DNA from: Megaera sp965229545
Lineage (GTDB): Bacteria > Pseudomonadota > Alphaproteobacteria > Rickettsiales > Rickettsiaceae
NCBI GenBank assembly: GCA_965229545.1
Contig: OZ245887.1
Location: 992,001-1,056,000 of the forward strand
Reading direction: 5' to 3'
Length of the DNA stretch: 64,000 nucleotides
Shown here: positions 45,407-54,673 of the stretch, piece by piece
Layout of the letters: each line of letters begins with the position of its first letter
How positions within the stretch are numbered: the first letter of the stretch is position 1
Notes under the pieces: model-generated
The model's input: only the letters and a program-made list of their open reading frames with translations
Databases searched by the model: none
Told to the model about the DNA's origin: nothing
Position numbers and translations under genes: made by a program

Positions 45407-46324
45407 ATGAGTGTATCAGCATCATTAGTAAAAGATTTGAGGGAAAAAACAGGAGCAGGTATGATGGACTGCAAAAAAGCCCTAGTTGAAACATCGGGTG
45501 ATTTTGAAGCAGCTATCGATTGGCTTAGAACTAAGGGCTTAGCTGCTGCTGCTAAAAAAGCAGGTAGAGTAGCATCGGAAGGCTTAACCGCTTTAGAAAT
45601 GAATGGCAACGTGGCAACGGTAATTGAGGTTAATTCTGAAACAGATTTCGTTTCAAGAAATGAAACTTTCCAGAATTTAGTTAGAAAAATTGCTCAAAAA
45701 GCGATTAATTGTTCTACCATTGAACAATTAAAATCGACAATTATTGAAAGCGGTAACACTGTAGAAGATTTAATAATAGAGAATATTGCAACTATTGGTG
45801 AAAACCTTACTTTGCGCCGCATGCAAACACTTAAGGTAAAAGATGGAGTTATTGCTTCTTACGTACATAACGCTACAGCAGATAGTATGGGCAAAATTTC
45901 AGTATTGGTAGCCTTAGAGTCAACAGGTGATAAGAATAAGTTAATGGCTCTTGGCAAGCAAATAGCAATGCACGTAGCAGCAGCAAAGCCGGTATGTTTG
46001 AACAAAGAGTCTGTTGATCCCGCATTAATTCAAAGGGAAAAGGATATATTTACCGAGCAATCCAGGGCTTCGGGAAAGCCGGATAACATAATTGAAAAAA
46101 TGATTGAGGGTAGAATCCGCAAATTTTTAGAAGAAATAGTTTTGCTCGATCAGGTTTTTGTTGTTGATGGTAAATCAAAAATTTCTGAAGTAGTTGAAAA
46201 TGCTTCTCGGGAACTGGGCACACCTGTTGTGCTTGCAAATTATGCACGATTTGAACTCGGTGAAGGTATTGAAAAAGAAGTAACAAATTTTGCTGATGAA
46301 GTAGCAGCTGTAGCAAAAAGTTAA
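45407..46324 (+). CDS. tsf: Elongation factor Ts
   Basis: Nucleotide-exchange factor for EF-Tu, 305 residues. The N-terminal UBA-like domain has LREKTGAGMMDCKKALVET, the core carries NSETDFVSRNETFQNLV with the TDFVSRN signature, and IAMHVAAAKPVCLNKESVD follows. The C-terminal coiled-coil region and LDQVFVVDGK complete the fold. Preceded by a clear GAGAGGA sequence. A hairpin follows the stop by 24 bases. Confidence 0.97.
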   Translation: MSVSASLVKDLREKTGAGMMDCKKALVETSGDFEAAIDWLRTKGLAAAAKKAGRVASEGLTALEMNGNVATVIEVNSETDFVSRNETFQNLVRKIAQKAINCSTIEQLKSTIIESGNTVEDLIIENIATIGENLTLRRMQTLKVKDGVIASYVHNATADSMGKISVLVALESTGDKNKLMALGKQIAMHVAAAKPVCLNKESVDPALIQREKDIFTEQSRASGKPDNIIEKMIEGRIRKFLEEIVLLDQVFVVDGKSKISEVVENASRELGTPVVLANYARFELGEGIEKEVTNFADEVAAVAKS

Positions 46325-46347
46325 GAAATAACGTAATCTCAATATAA

Positions 46348-46379
46348 GCTGAACTAGATTTATATAAGTCTAGTTCAGC
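46348..46379 (+). terminator. Perfect 11-bp hairpin after tsf
   Basis: GCTGAACTAGA (46348-46358) pairs with TCTAGTTCAGC (46369-46379) around a 10-base loop. It lies 24 bases after the tsf stop and 31 bases before truA. There is no proper T-run, so it may be a weak terminator or an mRNA-stability element for rpsB-tsf. Confidence 0.5.
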
Positions 46380-46410
46380 AATCTCGTCTTATAAGACCAT
46401 ATAGCTTGTA

Positions 46411-47187
46411 ATGGATAATAAACAAAATAATATATATCCTGTGGTCAATAAATTCAGATATAAAATTACTCTTGAATATTTAGGTACTGGTTTTTGCGGA
46501 TGGCAAAGGCAAGCAGAGGTTTTGTCCCTACAACAGTTGATTGAAGAGGCCATTTATAAATTTAGCAAGGAAGGTGTTTTAGTTACTGCTGCAGGAAGGA
46601 CCGATGCCGGTGTAAATGCGTATGGACAGGTGGCAAGTTTCGATTTAGCTACTTTTTATGAGCCGCGAAGAGTAATGCATTCTATTAATCACTTTTGTAG
46701 ACCTCATAAAGTTGGGGTTACAGATTGTAGATTAGTGGACCTAGATTTTAATGCACGTTTCTCTGCTAAACAACGTTATTATGTCTATAAAATTATTAAC
46801 CGTCCGTCAATTAATATTATTAATGCTGGTTTGCAATATTGGGTAAGAGAACCGCTGGACGTAGAATTGATGAGAGAGGCTGCATCATATTTAATAGGTA
46901 AACATGATTTTAGCTCTTTTCGAGCGGCCCAGTGCCAGTCTAGCTCCCCTATAAAAACCATTTCAAATATAGAAATTATCCGAGAGGGGGAGAATATAGA
47001 AATTTATGTTTCTGCTATTTCATTTCTTCACCATATGGTACGGAATATAGTCGGTAATCTGCTGCAGGTAGGAAAGGGTATTTGGCTACCGGAAAAAATA
47101 AAAGAAATACTGGAGCAGAAAGATAGATCAAAGGGAGCTCCTACTGCTCCTGCCGAAGGATTATATTTTTTAAAAGTCGATTATTAG
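46411..47187 (+). CDS. truA: tRNA pseudouridine(38-40) synthase
   Basis: TruA makes pseudouridine in the anticodon stem-loop of many tRNAs. The 258-residue protein has YLGTGFCGWQRQAEVLSLQQ at the start, the catalytic GRTDAGVNAYGQVASFDL with Asp in RTDAGV, and ARFSAKQRYYVYKIINRPS, then HHMVRNIVGNLLQVGKG. Length is standard. The first 10 residues before VNKFRYKITLEYL are extra; a later start is possible but no better one is evident. Confidence 0.95.
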   Translation: MDNKQNNIYPVVNKFRYKITLEYLGTGFCGWQRQAEVLSLQQLIEEAIYKFSKEGVLVTAAGRTDAGVNAYGQVASFDLATFYEPRRVMHSINHFCRPHKVGVTDCRLVDLDFNARFSAKQRYYVYKIINRPSINIINAGLQYWVREPLDVELMREAASYLIGKHDFSSFRAAQCQSSSPIKTISNIEIIREGENIEIYVSAISFLHHMVRNIVGNLLQVGKGIWLPEKIKEILEQKDRSKGAPTAPAEGLYFLKVDY

Positions 47188-47223
47188 AGTCGTTAAAATA
47201 CAAAAAAGTGGTTAAAAATAATT

Positions 47224-48072
47224 ATGTTAGTAAGAGAAGCTTTAGCCTGGGGGGCTATGGAACTTCAAGGTTTTACGTCAAAACAATTAGAATCAAGAAT
47301 TTTACTAGCAAGTATATTGAACATAACCCAGGAGGGCTTGTTAATTAGATATAATGAACACATCTCTCAAGAAGAAGAGTCAGCTTTTTATGAGTATATA
47401 AAACGCCGGAAATTGCTAGAACCTATAGCTTATATAGTAGGGAAGAAAGAATTTTATGGTAGAGATTTTATAGTAAATAAACACGTTCTGATTCCAAGAC
47501 CGGAAACAGAACTGATTATTGATAGGGTGGTTTTAGAATATAAAGAAAACTTTGCCGGTCAAGAAGTTACCATATTAGATCTTGGGACAGGTAGCGGAGC
47601 AATAGCTGTTACGCTTGCAGCTCTTATTCCCCAAGCTAAAATCGTTGCTACTGATATATCGGATGAAGCACTTGTGCTAGCTGCTGAGAATGCTAAATTT
47701 AATGGTGCTATTGTCCAAATTCAGTTTATAAAAAGTGATTGGTATTCAAATTTACCTGATAAGGAGTTTGATTTTATTATCAGCAATCCACCCTACATTT
47801 CTCCAGATAATAAAATATATATGACACAGGAAACTATATTATATGAACCGGAATCGGCGCTTTTTGCTACGGAGAATGGGTTAATTAATTATAAAAAAAT
47901 AATTTCCGGATTAAATAATTTTTTAAAAACTGAAAATAAAGTATTTGTAGAAATCGGTTTTAATCAATCTGAAGCTGTAATTAATATCCTAAAAGAACAC
48001 CTGTTTACTGAAATCATAATTTCTAAAGATTTGTCAGGGCATGATCGGGTAATCGAATTTAAGCTTGCTTGA
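47224..48072 (+). CDS. prmC: Peptide chain release factor N5-glutamine methyltransferase
   Basis: PrmC methylates the GGQ glutamine of release factors RF1 and RF2. The 282 residues show an N-terminal helical domain, PIAYIVGKKEFYGRDFIV and VLIPRPETELIIDRV, the SAM-binding ILDLGTGSGAIAVTLA and the catalytic NPPY in DFIISNPPYISPDNK. Typical length. In Rickettsia prmC is sometimes fused to a tRNA methyltransferase; here it is a separate protein. Confidence 0.95.
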   Translation: MLVREALAWGAMELQGFTSKQLESRILLASILNITQEGLLIRYNEHISQEEESAFYEYIKRRKLLEPIAYIVGKKEFYGRDFIVNKHVLIPRPETELIIDRVVLEYKENFAGQEVTILDLGTGSGAIAVTLAALIPQAKIVATDISDEALVLAAENAKFNGAIVQIQFIKSDWYSNLPDKEFDFIISNPPYISPDNKIYMTQETILYEPESALFATENGLINYKKIISGLNNFLKTENKVFVEIGFNQSEAVINILKEHLFTEIIISKDLSGHDRVIEFKLA

Positions 48073-48230
48073 ATTTTATAGCTATATTGATTTTTCTCTA
48101 TCAAAAACGCGCATATAAAAAAGCAAATAATATGAAATGCCAAAGAATTCTTGATATTTAAGATACGCTGTGTAAAACTTGTTTTAGTGAGTTTAAATCA
48201 CAATTCAACGATATATAACAAAGGGCTTAT

Positions 48231-48743
48231 ATGAAAAAAAATATTCTTACAGTCAGTGCGATTTCTGTTATTATTTCTTCTGTTTTTAATGTTGAGGCAA
48301 GTGGGCAAAGTACTGCCAATGCTAATGTAGAAAATCCAGGCGTATCTGCAACATCATCACCTTCTACACCAAATGAGATTAAAGAAATTGCAATTACTGA
48401 TGCGTGGGCAAGAAAATCCATGTCACCAAATAACAATTCAGCAGCCTATATAAAAATTACTAATCCTACTGATAAAGATATTGCTATAATTGGTGCTTCA
48501 GCTTCAACGATTGCTAATAATGTTGAGCTTCACAAAAGTTTTGTAGATGAAAAAGGAGTAAGCAGGATGACATCTATCGATAAAATAGTAGTACCAGCTA
48601 AAACTTCTATAGAACTTATGCCAGGAGCTACTCATATTATGCTTTTTGATTTAAAGAGGGCTTTAAACGTAGGGGATAAGTTCGAGATAGAAGTTAAAAT
48701 TGAAGGGAGAACCCCTTTATCTGTTACCACAGAAGTGAAATAG
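48231..48743 (+). CDS. PCuAC-type periplasmic copper chaperone
   Basis: Exported protein of 170 residues with a signal peptide (about 1-24, cleavage near VEASG) and a Ser/Thr/Pro/Asn-rich linker to about residue 45. The cupredoxin-like PCuAC domain follows (ITDAWARKSMSPNNNSAAYI). The copper motif H-x(n)-M-x(n)-H-x-M is present as His in VELHKS, Met in GVSRMTS and HIM in GATHIMLF. Such proteins deliver Cu(I) to the CuA or CuB site of cytochrome oxidase. It is monocistronic here and ends just before an IS256 fragment. Confidence 0.88.
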   Translation: MKKNILTVSAISVIISSVFNVEASGQSTANANVENPGVSATSSPSTPNEIKEIAITDAWARKSMSPNNNSAAYIKITNPTDKDIAIIGASASTIANNVELHKSFVDEKGVSRMTSIDKIVVPAKTSIELMPGATHIMLFDLKRALNVGDKFEIEVKIEGRTPLSVTTEVK

Positions 48744-48763
48744 ATTTTTTTAAATTAGGAATT

Positions 48764-49448
48764 GAGTCTGTCATATAGTTTGTGTAAGTTGCAAAAGGAT
48801 ATAGTAGAAGATACTATAAAAAAGCAACTTAAATACAGAGGAAAAAATGGCTAAAAAATTAGCAGAAAAAGAAGTAGATATAAATACTAAATTAGTCGAA
48901 GAATTACTATCAAAAGCAGATCCATCTGAATTATTTGGTCGCGGGTGGATTATTTAATAAACTTAAAAAGCAAATAGTAGAGAGAATTCTTTGAAAGTGA
49001 ATTAGAACACGATCTAGGTTATTCTAAACATAGTAAGATAATCAAGAGCGATAATAATCGTCGCAACGGCAGTTATGAAAAAACGATTATAGATGACGAC
49101 GGTCATCAGATTACCGTAGATGTTTCAAGGGACAGGGAAGGAGAATTTGAACCTCAATTGATTCCTGAAGGAGTTAGGAGATTTAGTGGTTTTGATGATA
49201 AAGTGATTTCACTATATGCAAGAGGGATGACTGTCAGTGAGATACATAGCCATTTAGAGGAGATATACCAGACCAATATTTCCAAGGACCTTATATCAAC
49301 TGTCACTGACGGAGTAATAGAAGAAGTTACTACAGGCAAAACAGGTCCCTAGACGATGTATATCCAATATTATATTTGGATTGCATACACGTTAAAGCAA
49401 GGGATAATCATACAGTAATTAACAAAGCGGTATATCTTGCAATAGGTG
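48764..49448 (+). mobile_element. IS256-family element, truncated copy sharing all lesions of the 23122 copy
   Basis: Starts GAGTCTGTCATATAGTTTG at 48764 and follows 23122 onward base for base by eye, with the same spacing throughout (no indels), up to GCAATAGGTGT near 49449. It includes the same three frameshifts. There it is replaced by an IS21 terminus. The transposase gene (from 48847) is a 5' pseudogene fragment. Confidence 0.9.
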
Positions 49449-49506
49449 TGTTGTCCGCCAGGTATTTTAGTCCACCCCTGCGCCAGATGAGAAGTCCACT
49501 TTATAC
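49449..49506 (-). mobile_element. Solo IS21 terminus
   Basis: TGTTGTCCGCCAGGTATTTT followed by GCGCCAGATGAGAAGTCC matches the istB-side end of IS21 copy 1 (7061-7120), with one change in the outer repeat. It is cut at a TA by IS630 copy 3. It shows that at least a third IS21 copy once existed in this region. Confidence 0.85.
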
Positions 49507-49508
49507 TA

Positions 49509-50640
49509 TTACTCTGGCCCTTAAATATTGAACATTATATAGTAGCATAAGCTATTTCTTTCTTTTTAAAATAATTTTGAATTTTTATACCATTAAACTG
49601 AATTTGTGTTAAATAGGACCGTACATTAATTGTTAAATCTTTTGCTGATTTTAGTACTCGAAAATTATTGGAGTTAGCTTTGACATCTTGGTTTACAAGT
49701 TCTTGTGGATTCATATCAGGACAATATGATGGTAAATAAAACAATTCTATCTTGTCCTTATGTCTTTCTACATAAGCTTTTACCTTTTTACTGTGATGCA
49801 CTCTATGATTATCTAATATCAAAAATATTTTCTGCTTAATTTGTCTGATCAGTCTACCTAAAAATTCAATACACTTTTTGCTGGTAAAATTATCTTCAAA
49901 TACCATCCAGTTCATAAACCCTTGCGGACTAATAGCAGCTAGCATATTACATTTAAATCTTGAACCACTTCTCTTGATTGCTGGGGTCTTGCCTTTAAGA
50001 CCATATGTTTTACCTCGATTATCTGTTGATTGTATCCCCATTTCATCTCCCCAATAAATTCTAGCACTTTCTTTCATTGCACGAGACTTGATTTCTGGAT
50101 ATATGACTGTTAACCATTCTTTTATCTTCTCTGGATTACGTTGATAGGCTGATTTAATTGGTTTTTGAGACGTAAAACCCAATCTATTCATAATTTTTCT
50201 TATAGAACGCCTGTTATACTGATAAAGGTAATTGGATTCTATATATTCTTGTACCACTTTACTATTCCATAACGTATAATCCATTCCCAATTCATCAGGT
50301 GTATGTGATAAAATTTTAGATTTTAATTCCTCTTCTTGATTTTTACTGATTTTAGATCCTGTTCCTACCTTTACTCCTCGCTTCTTATAGTGAAAGCTTT
50401 CTTCCTTATAAATTTTGTACTCTTTAAGATATTTCCATATAGAATTCCTAGAAAACCCAAAGGTAATAGATGCTTGTTTCTTGCTTATTCCATGTATAAC
50501 TATTGCTTCCACTGCTTTCTTTCTTAATATCTTGAGATCGCTTGGTGATAATTTTTTATTAGACATTTTGTTATTACTCTTGATACAATATCATTATATC
50601 ATTTCTCTAATGTTAGTTCAATATTTAAAGGCCGGAGTAA
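49509..50640 (-). mobile_element. IS630-family element, copy 3, complete
   Basis: A 1132-bp element inserted at TA (49507-49508) in the IS21 end, with TA again at 50641-50642. Terminal repeats match copy 1. Its right neighbour is the inside of IS630 copy 4, so one IS630 lies in or next to another. Confidence 0.9.
49535..50566 (-). CDS. IS630-family transposase (copy 3), intact
   Basis: Open frame of 343 residues, differing from copy 1 by only a few substitutions (for example FSRNSIW for FSRSSIW, KIYKEESFHYKK for KISKEESFRYKK, WLTVIYP for WLTVTYP). Helix-turn-helix region at the N-terminus and DDE residues D174, D252 and E289 are conserved. Together with copy 1 it is a plausible active source for IS630 movements in this genome. 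Confidence 0.93.
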   Translation of the reverse strand: MSNKKLSPSDLKILRKKAVEAIVIHGISKKQASITFGFSRNSIWKYLKEYKIYKEESFHYKKRGVKVGTGSKISKNQEEELKSKILSHTPDELGMDYTLWNSKVVQEYIESNYLYQYNRRSIRKIMNRLGFTSQKPIKSAYQRNPEKIKEWLTVIYPEIKSRAMKESARIYWGDEMGIQSTDNRGKTYGLKGKTPAIKRSGSRFKCNMLAAISPQGFMNWMVFEDNFTSKKCIEFLGRLIRQIKQKIFLILDNHRVHHSKKVKAYVERHKDKIELFYLPSYCPDMNPQELVNQDVKANSNNFRVLKSAKDLTINVRSYLTQIQFNGIKIQNYFKKKEIAYATI

Positions 50641-51318
50641 TAGATTGGGTTTTACGTCTCAAAAACCAATTAAATCAGCCTATCAACGTAATCCAGAGAA
50701 GATAAAAGAATGGTTAACAGTCACATATCCAGAAATCAAGTCTCGTGCAATGAAAGAAAGTGCTAGAATTTATTGGGGAAATGAAATGGGGATACAATCA
50801 ACAGATAATCGAGGTAAAACATATGGTCTTAAAGGCAAGACCCCAGCAATCAAGAGAAGTGGTTCGAGATTTAAATGTAATATGCTAGCTGCTATTAGTC
50901 CGCAAGGGTTTATGAACTGGATGGTATTTGAAGATAATTTTACCAGCAAAAAGTGTATTGAATTTTTAGGTAGACTGATCAGACAAATTAAGCAGAAAAT
51001 ATTTTTGATATTAGATAATCATAGAGTGCATCACAGTAAAAAGGTAAAAGCTTATGTAGAAAGACATAAGGACAAGCTAGAATTGTTTTATTTACCATCA
51101 TATTGTCACGATATGAATCCACAAGAACTTGTAAACCAAGATGTCAAAGCTAACTCCAATAATTTTCGAGTACTAAAATCAGTAAAAGATTTAACAATTA
51201 ATGTACGGTCCTATTTAACACAAATTCAGTTTAATGGTATAAAAATTCAAAATTATTTTAAAAAGAAAGAAATAGCTTATGCTACTATATAATGTTCAAT
51301 ATTTAAAGGCCAGAGTAA
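50641..51318 (+). mobile_element. IS630-family element, copy 4, 5'-truncated with catalytic mutation
   Basis: Begins inside the transposase gene (TAGATTGGGTTTTACG) directly at the end of copy 3 and runs to the outer repeat CCAGAGTAA at 51318, followed by TA. The frame to 51292 is open for 215 residues but lacks the N-terminal DNA-binding part. The catalytic residue is changed (IYWGNEMG for IYWGDEMG, D174N), and CPDMNP is changed to CHDMNP. Inactive. Confidence 0.9.
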
Positions 51319-51320
51319 TA

Positions 51321-52320
51321 GCTACAGCCACAACTGTTTTGTTATGCCCACCCCTGTCATGTAAATTAAACATCCATTGTGTAAATTTGCTATAATCTTT
51401 TTTAGCTTTCTGTGATTCAGTAGTAAATCTTAGTTTTGTATTAAGTACTGCTCTTGCTCCTTGAATTAATAAAGTTCGCAAATATATATCGCCTCTTTTA
51501 CTGATTCCAAGTAGTTTCTCTTTGCCGCCGCTAGAAGCTTGTCTTGGTACTAACCCAAGCCTTGCAGATAGTTGTCTACCATTCTCAAAATAACTTCCAT
51601 TACCAATAGATGCTATCAAAGCAGTAGATGTAATTAAACCTATACCAGGTATAGCAATTATTTGTTGATACTTATCTAATTCACTAGCCATTATTTTTAG
51701 TCTACTTTCTAAGCATTTTATTTTCTTATCATTCTCGATAAATTCCTCTTTTAAATCACTGAAAGTTTGTTGACTTATTGGACTTAATTTCCCGCTGTTT
51801 AGAACCTCTGTTAACTTTGATGTAATTTTATTTATACCTTATGGAATAATCATTCCAAATTCATGTAATAGCCCTCGGATCTCGTTAGCAAGAGCAGTAC
51901 GATTTTTTACTAATCTAGCCCTCACTCTATGAATTGATAAGATATCCTGTTGTTCTATACTTTTAATCGGAACAAATCTCATGTTTGGCCTTGATACGGC
52001 TTCACATATTGCTTCTGCATCAGCTTGGTCGTTTTTATTAGTTTTTACATATGGCTTTACAAATTGTGGCGCCATTAATTTTACCTCGTGCCCTAGTTTG
52101 CTAATTTCTCTAGCCCAATAATTAGCACCTCCACAAGCTTCCATACCTACTAAACATTTAGGTAAATTAGCTATAAAAGTTAATACCTGATCCCTCATTA
52201 GTTTTTTCTTTAATACAGCCTTGCCATTTTTATCTACACCATGAAACTGAAAAATTCTTTTTGCTATATCAATACCTATTGTATAACATTTGTCATATAT
52301 GGACCTCTCTATTGTTGTTT
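51321..52320 (-). pseudogene. IS110-family (IS1111-type) transposase, nonsense mutation, 3' cut by IS630
   Basis: Minus-strand frame from about 52300 leftwards: CYTIGIDIAKRIFQFHGVDK opens the DEDD/RuvC-like domain, then VGMEACGGANYWAREISKLG, APQFVKPYVKTNKNDQADAE and the C-terminal transposase_20 domain with IIAIPGIGLITSTALIASIG and SSGGKEKLLGISKRGDIYLR. A single TAA at 51839-51841 follows GMIIP in an otherwise continuous frame, probably CAA to TAA. No in-frame ATG is found before CYTIGIDIA. The last residues are lost where IS630 copy 4 ends at 51320. Not functional. Confidence 0.88.
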
Positions 52321-52388
52321 AGGATTTATTTCCTATCCTAGAACAATAACATTTGTTATAGATTCTGTATACTAGGGTAGGTCAATAC

Positions 52389-52547
52389 CATTATAATGTG
52401 AAAGATTCATATATTAATTCTGATGCTAAAAAAACGGTAGCTATTGACTTGAAAAATATCATGATTGTTTTTAAAAATGGCCAACTTCTTGTAGCTAATA
52501 AAAATTCTACAGAGTTTATTAAGCCATTAGTTGGTGATAATAATTAA
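52389..52547 (+). pseudogene. C-terminal stub of an unrecognised gene
   Basis: Open frame of 52 residues ending at TAA 52545-52547, reading KKTVAIDLKNIMIVFKNGQ then LLVANKNSTEFIKPLVGDNN. It has no start codon, and its upstream part ends at the IS110 remnant, so it looks like the end of a gene interrupted there. No family recognised. Confidence 0.4.
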
Positions 52548-52623
52548 ATTCGTAAATAAAGGCTTATATGGTATTTGGAAATTTGTATATTATTTTACAG
52601 CCTAAAACACATAGAGGTAACCT

Positions 52624-53232
52624 ATGGATCTAAAACATTCTCTCCGAAAAAAATTTTTAGCAGAGAGAACTTTATTTAACCCGGATAAATTCCTGGCAGA
52701 AAATAAGTTAATTGTAGAAAATACTAAATTAATGATCCAGGCTTTATACAACAATTCGTCAAATAAGGGCAAGAACTCAGAGGATCAAAACGATAATTCT
52801 AAAGTAGTTAGTACTACAACTTCCATAGGTTTATATTTACCCCTTAAAGGTGAACCTGATTTAACTAGCCTTTTAGATAATAATTGGGTATTTTGCTTGT
52901 CTAAAATAAATGGTGACAAAATAGAATTTGTGCATTATCACAAAAGTATGGTCCTAGAAAAATGCTCCAAAGGCATTAAACATCCACATTCAGATACTAT
53001 TTTAGTTCCAAGTATAGTTATCGTACCGGGTTTAGCTTACTGCCAAAAAGGTTATAGGCTTGGTTTTGGATCTGGATGTTACGATAAGTATTTCTCTAGA
53101 CTGATAATTAATACTCCAATAATCAAAATAGGTGTATGTTTTGATAAATATCTGTTAGAATCTTTACCAATTGAAAAACATGACACAAAGTTTGACTATG
53201 TCATCACAGAGAATACCATTCTGAAGCTATAA
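52624..53232 (+). CDS. 5-formyltetrahydrofolate cyclo-ligase
   Basis: Enzyme converting 5-formyl-THF to 5,10-methenyl-THF using ATP. The 202 residues begin LKHSLRKKFLAERTLFNPDK, hold GLYLPLKGEPDLTSLL and end with the family signature VPGLAYCQKGYRLGFGSGCY (phosphate-binding loop) followed by DKYFSRL. A low-complexity insert of about 20 residues (SSNKGKNSEDQNDNSK, near residue 50) is unusual. It starts the cluster with cvpA, tatC and serS and lies 8 bases before cvpA. With folE it marks retained folate metabolism. Confidence 0.9.
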   Translation: MDLKHSLRKKFLAERTLFNPDKFLAENKLIVENTKLMIQALYNNSSNKGKNSEDQNDNSKVVSTTTSIGLYLPLKGEPDLTSLLDNNWVFCLSKINGDKIEFVHYHKSMVLEKCSKGIKHPHSDTILVPSIVIVPGLAYCQKGYRLGFGSGCYDKYFSRLIINTPIIKIGVCFDKYLLESLPIEKHDTKFDYVITENTILKL

Positions 53233-53240
53233 TACTTAAT

Positions 53241-53882
53241 ATGATGTTTACTATTTTTGATATTGCTGTTGTTACTGTAATTGCTATTTCAACAATTATG
53301 GGTTTATATAAAGGCTTACTTGGTATGGCTATAAATCTCGCAGGTTTTGTAATCTCTATTGCTGCTGCAATGTTTCTGTTTCCATATGTACAAATTGCCC
53401 TTGCAAAGCACATTGAGAATGAACTGCTGCTATCAATTCTTAGTGGCTCTATATCTTATGTTTGTTCTTTATTTATTTTAACTTCTATCACATCAAAAGT
53501 TAGAGATGTACTTAGTACAATCAGTAGTGGATTTTTTGATCGCACTTTAGGCGCTATTGCCGGTTTTTTTAGAGGATTAATTATTTCTATAGTAATATTC
53601 ACATTAACGGCCATTTTCTCTTCAGGAGCGTATTTAAAAGCAGAAAATGCCGAAGATATAATATCTAATCTTAATGCTGAAAAATATCCGGACTGGCTTA
53701 ATAATTCCAAAACTACCGAATATCTGGAAATACTGCTAAAAGAATCGCTTGCTTTATTACCTAAAAACACCCTTCAATCTATTAAACTGCCAAAACCAGA
53801 AGAAAAAATAGAAAAGGGCCAGGAGATTATAGACAGCATAAAAAGAAAAAAAGAAGAAGGTATTAACTACTACAAAAACTAA
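53241..53882 (+). CDS. cvpA: CvpA-family membrane protein
   Basis: Inner-membrane protein of 213 residues with four hydrophobic helices (about 5-25, 30-52, 66-85, 102-124) typical of the CvpA/colicin V production family: FDIAVVTVIAISTIMGLYKG at the start and FFDRTLGAIAGFFRGLIIS later. The C-terminal 80 residues are soluble and charged. Family members influence biofilm, colicin V export or cell-envelope homeostasis; the exact role here is unknown. ATG at 53241 or 53244. Confidence 0.85.
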   Translation: MMFTIFDIAVVTVIAISTIMGLYKGLLGMAINLAGFVISIAAAMFLFPYVQIALAKHIENELLLSILSGSISYVCSLFILTSITSKVRDVLSTISSGFFDRTLGAIAGFFRGLIISIVIFTLTAIFSSGAYLKAENAEDIISNLNAEKYPDWLNNSKTTEYLEILLKESLALLPKNTLQSIKLPKPEEKIEKGQEIIDSIKRKKEEGINYYKN

Positions 53883-53926
53883 AAAATGGCTATTTGAATA
53901 ATGGTTTACATAGCTTACTTGAAATA

Positions 53927-54673
53927 ATGGAAAAATATACTCTGAAGGAGCATTTTTTAGAACTAAAAAAGCGTTTTTTAATAATTATCGCTTTCTTCGT
54001 GTGCGCCTTTATATTTTGCTATTATTTTAGCGACTATATATATAACTTTATTTTGAGTCCTTTAGCGGAAACAGCAAATAATCATAAAAGGAAAGTAATT
54101 TATACCGGAATGGCTGAAGCTTTTTTTACATATTTAAAACTTAGTTTGTGGACGGCATTTTTGATAATAATTCCAGTTATATCATATCAATTATATCGAT
54201 TTATATCTCCCGGGTTATTAAAAAATGAAAAATCTATTATCTTACCTACGTTAGTAATATCACCTTTATTATTTTACCTTGGTGGAATTTTTGTTTTCTA
54301 TTTAGTAATGCCTAATGCTTGGCAATTCTTTTTAAGTTTTGAAAATCAAGATGCAGCCGTACCGATTATTCTAGAAGCTCGCATTAGCGAATATTTAACT
54401 GTAGTAATGCAGCTTATTACAGCCTTTGGTTTAGCTTTTGAGCTTCCTGTTATAATGTTAATATTAAGTGTTTTAGAATTAGTTTCGGCACAAGGTTTAA
54501 AAAATAAAAGAAGGTTTGCTATTGTAATAATTTTTATCGTTGCCGCTATTCTGACGCCACCAGATGTTCTAAGTCAGATATCCCTTGCAATACCATTGAT
54601 TCTATTATATGAAATTTCAATTGTAGTGTGTAACCTTGTCGAAAATAGGAATAAAAAAAATGCTGGATATTAA
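53927..54673 (+). CDS. tatC: Twin-arginine translocase subunit TatC
   Basis: TatC is the signal-peptide receptor of the Tat export system. The ATG at 53927 is preferred to an upstream TTG at 53894 because MEKYTLKEHFLELKKR is the usual start. The 248 residues contain six hydrophobic helices, the motif FFTYLKLSLWTAFLIIIPVI with conserved PVISYQLYRFISPGL, and AFGLAFELPVIMLILS with the FELP Glu. It overlaps serS by 14 bases. Confidence 0.95.
   Translation: MEKYTLKEHFLELKKRFLIIIAFFVCAFIFCYYFSDYIYNFILSPLAETANNHKRKVIYTGMAEAFFTYLKLSLWTAFLIIIPVISYQLYRFISPGLLKNEKSIILPTLVISPLLFYLGGIFVFYLVMPNAWQFFLSFENQDAAVPIILEARISEYLTVVMQLITAFGLAFELPVIMLILSVLELVSAQGLKNKRRFAIVIIFIVAAILTPPDVLSQISLAIPLILLYEISIVVCNLVENRNKKNAGY

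Noticed and set aside
44815..45609. Long minus-strand frames across rpsB and tsf
   Set aside because: Serine/alanine-rich shadows of the Lys/Ala-rich coding strand; rpsB and tsf are unambiguous.
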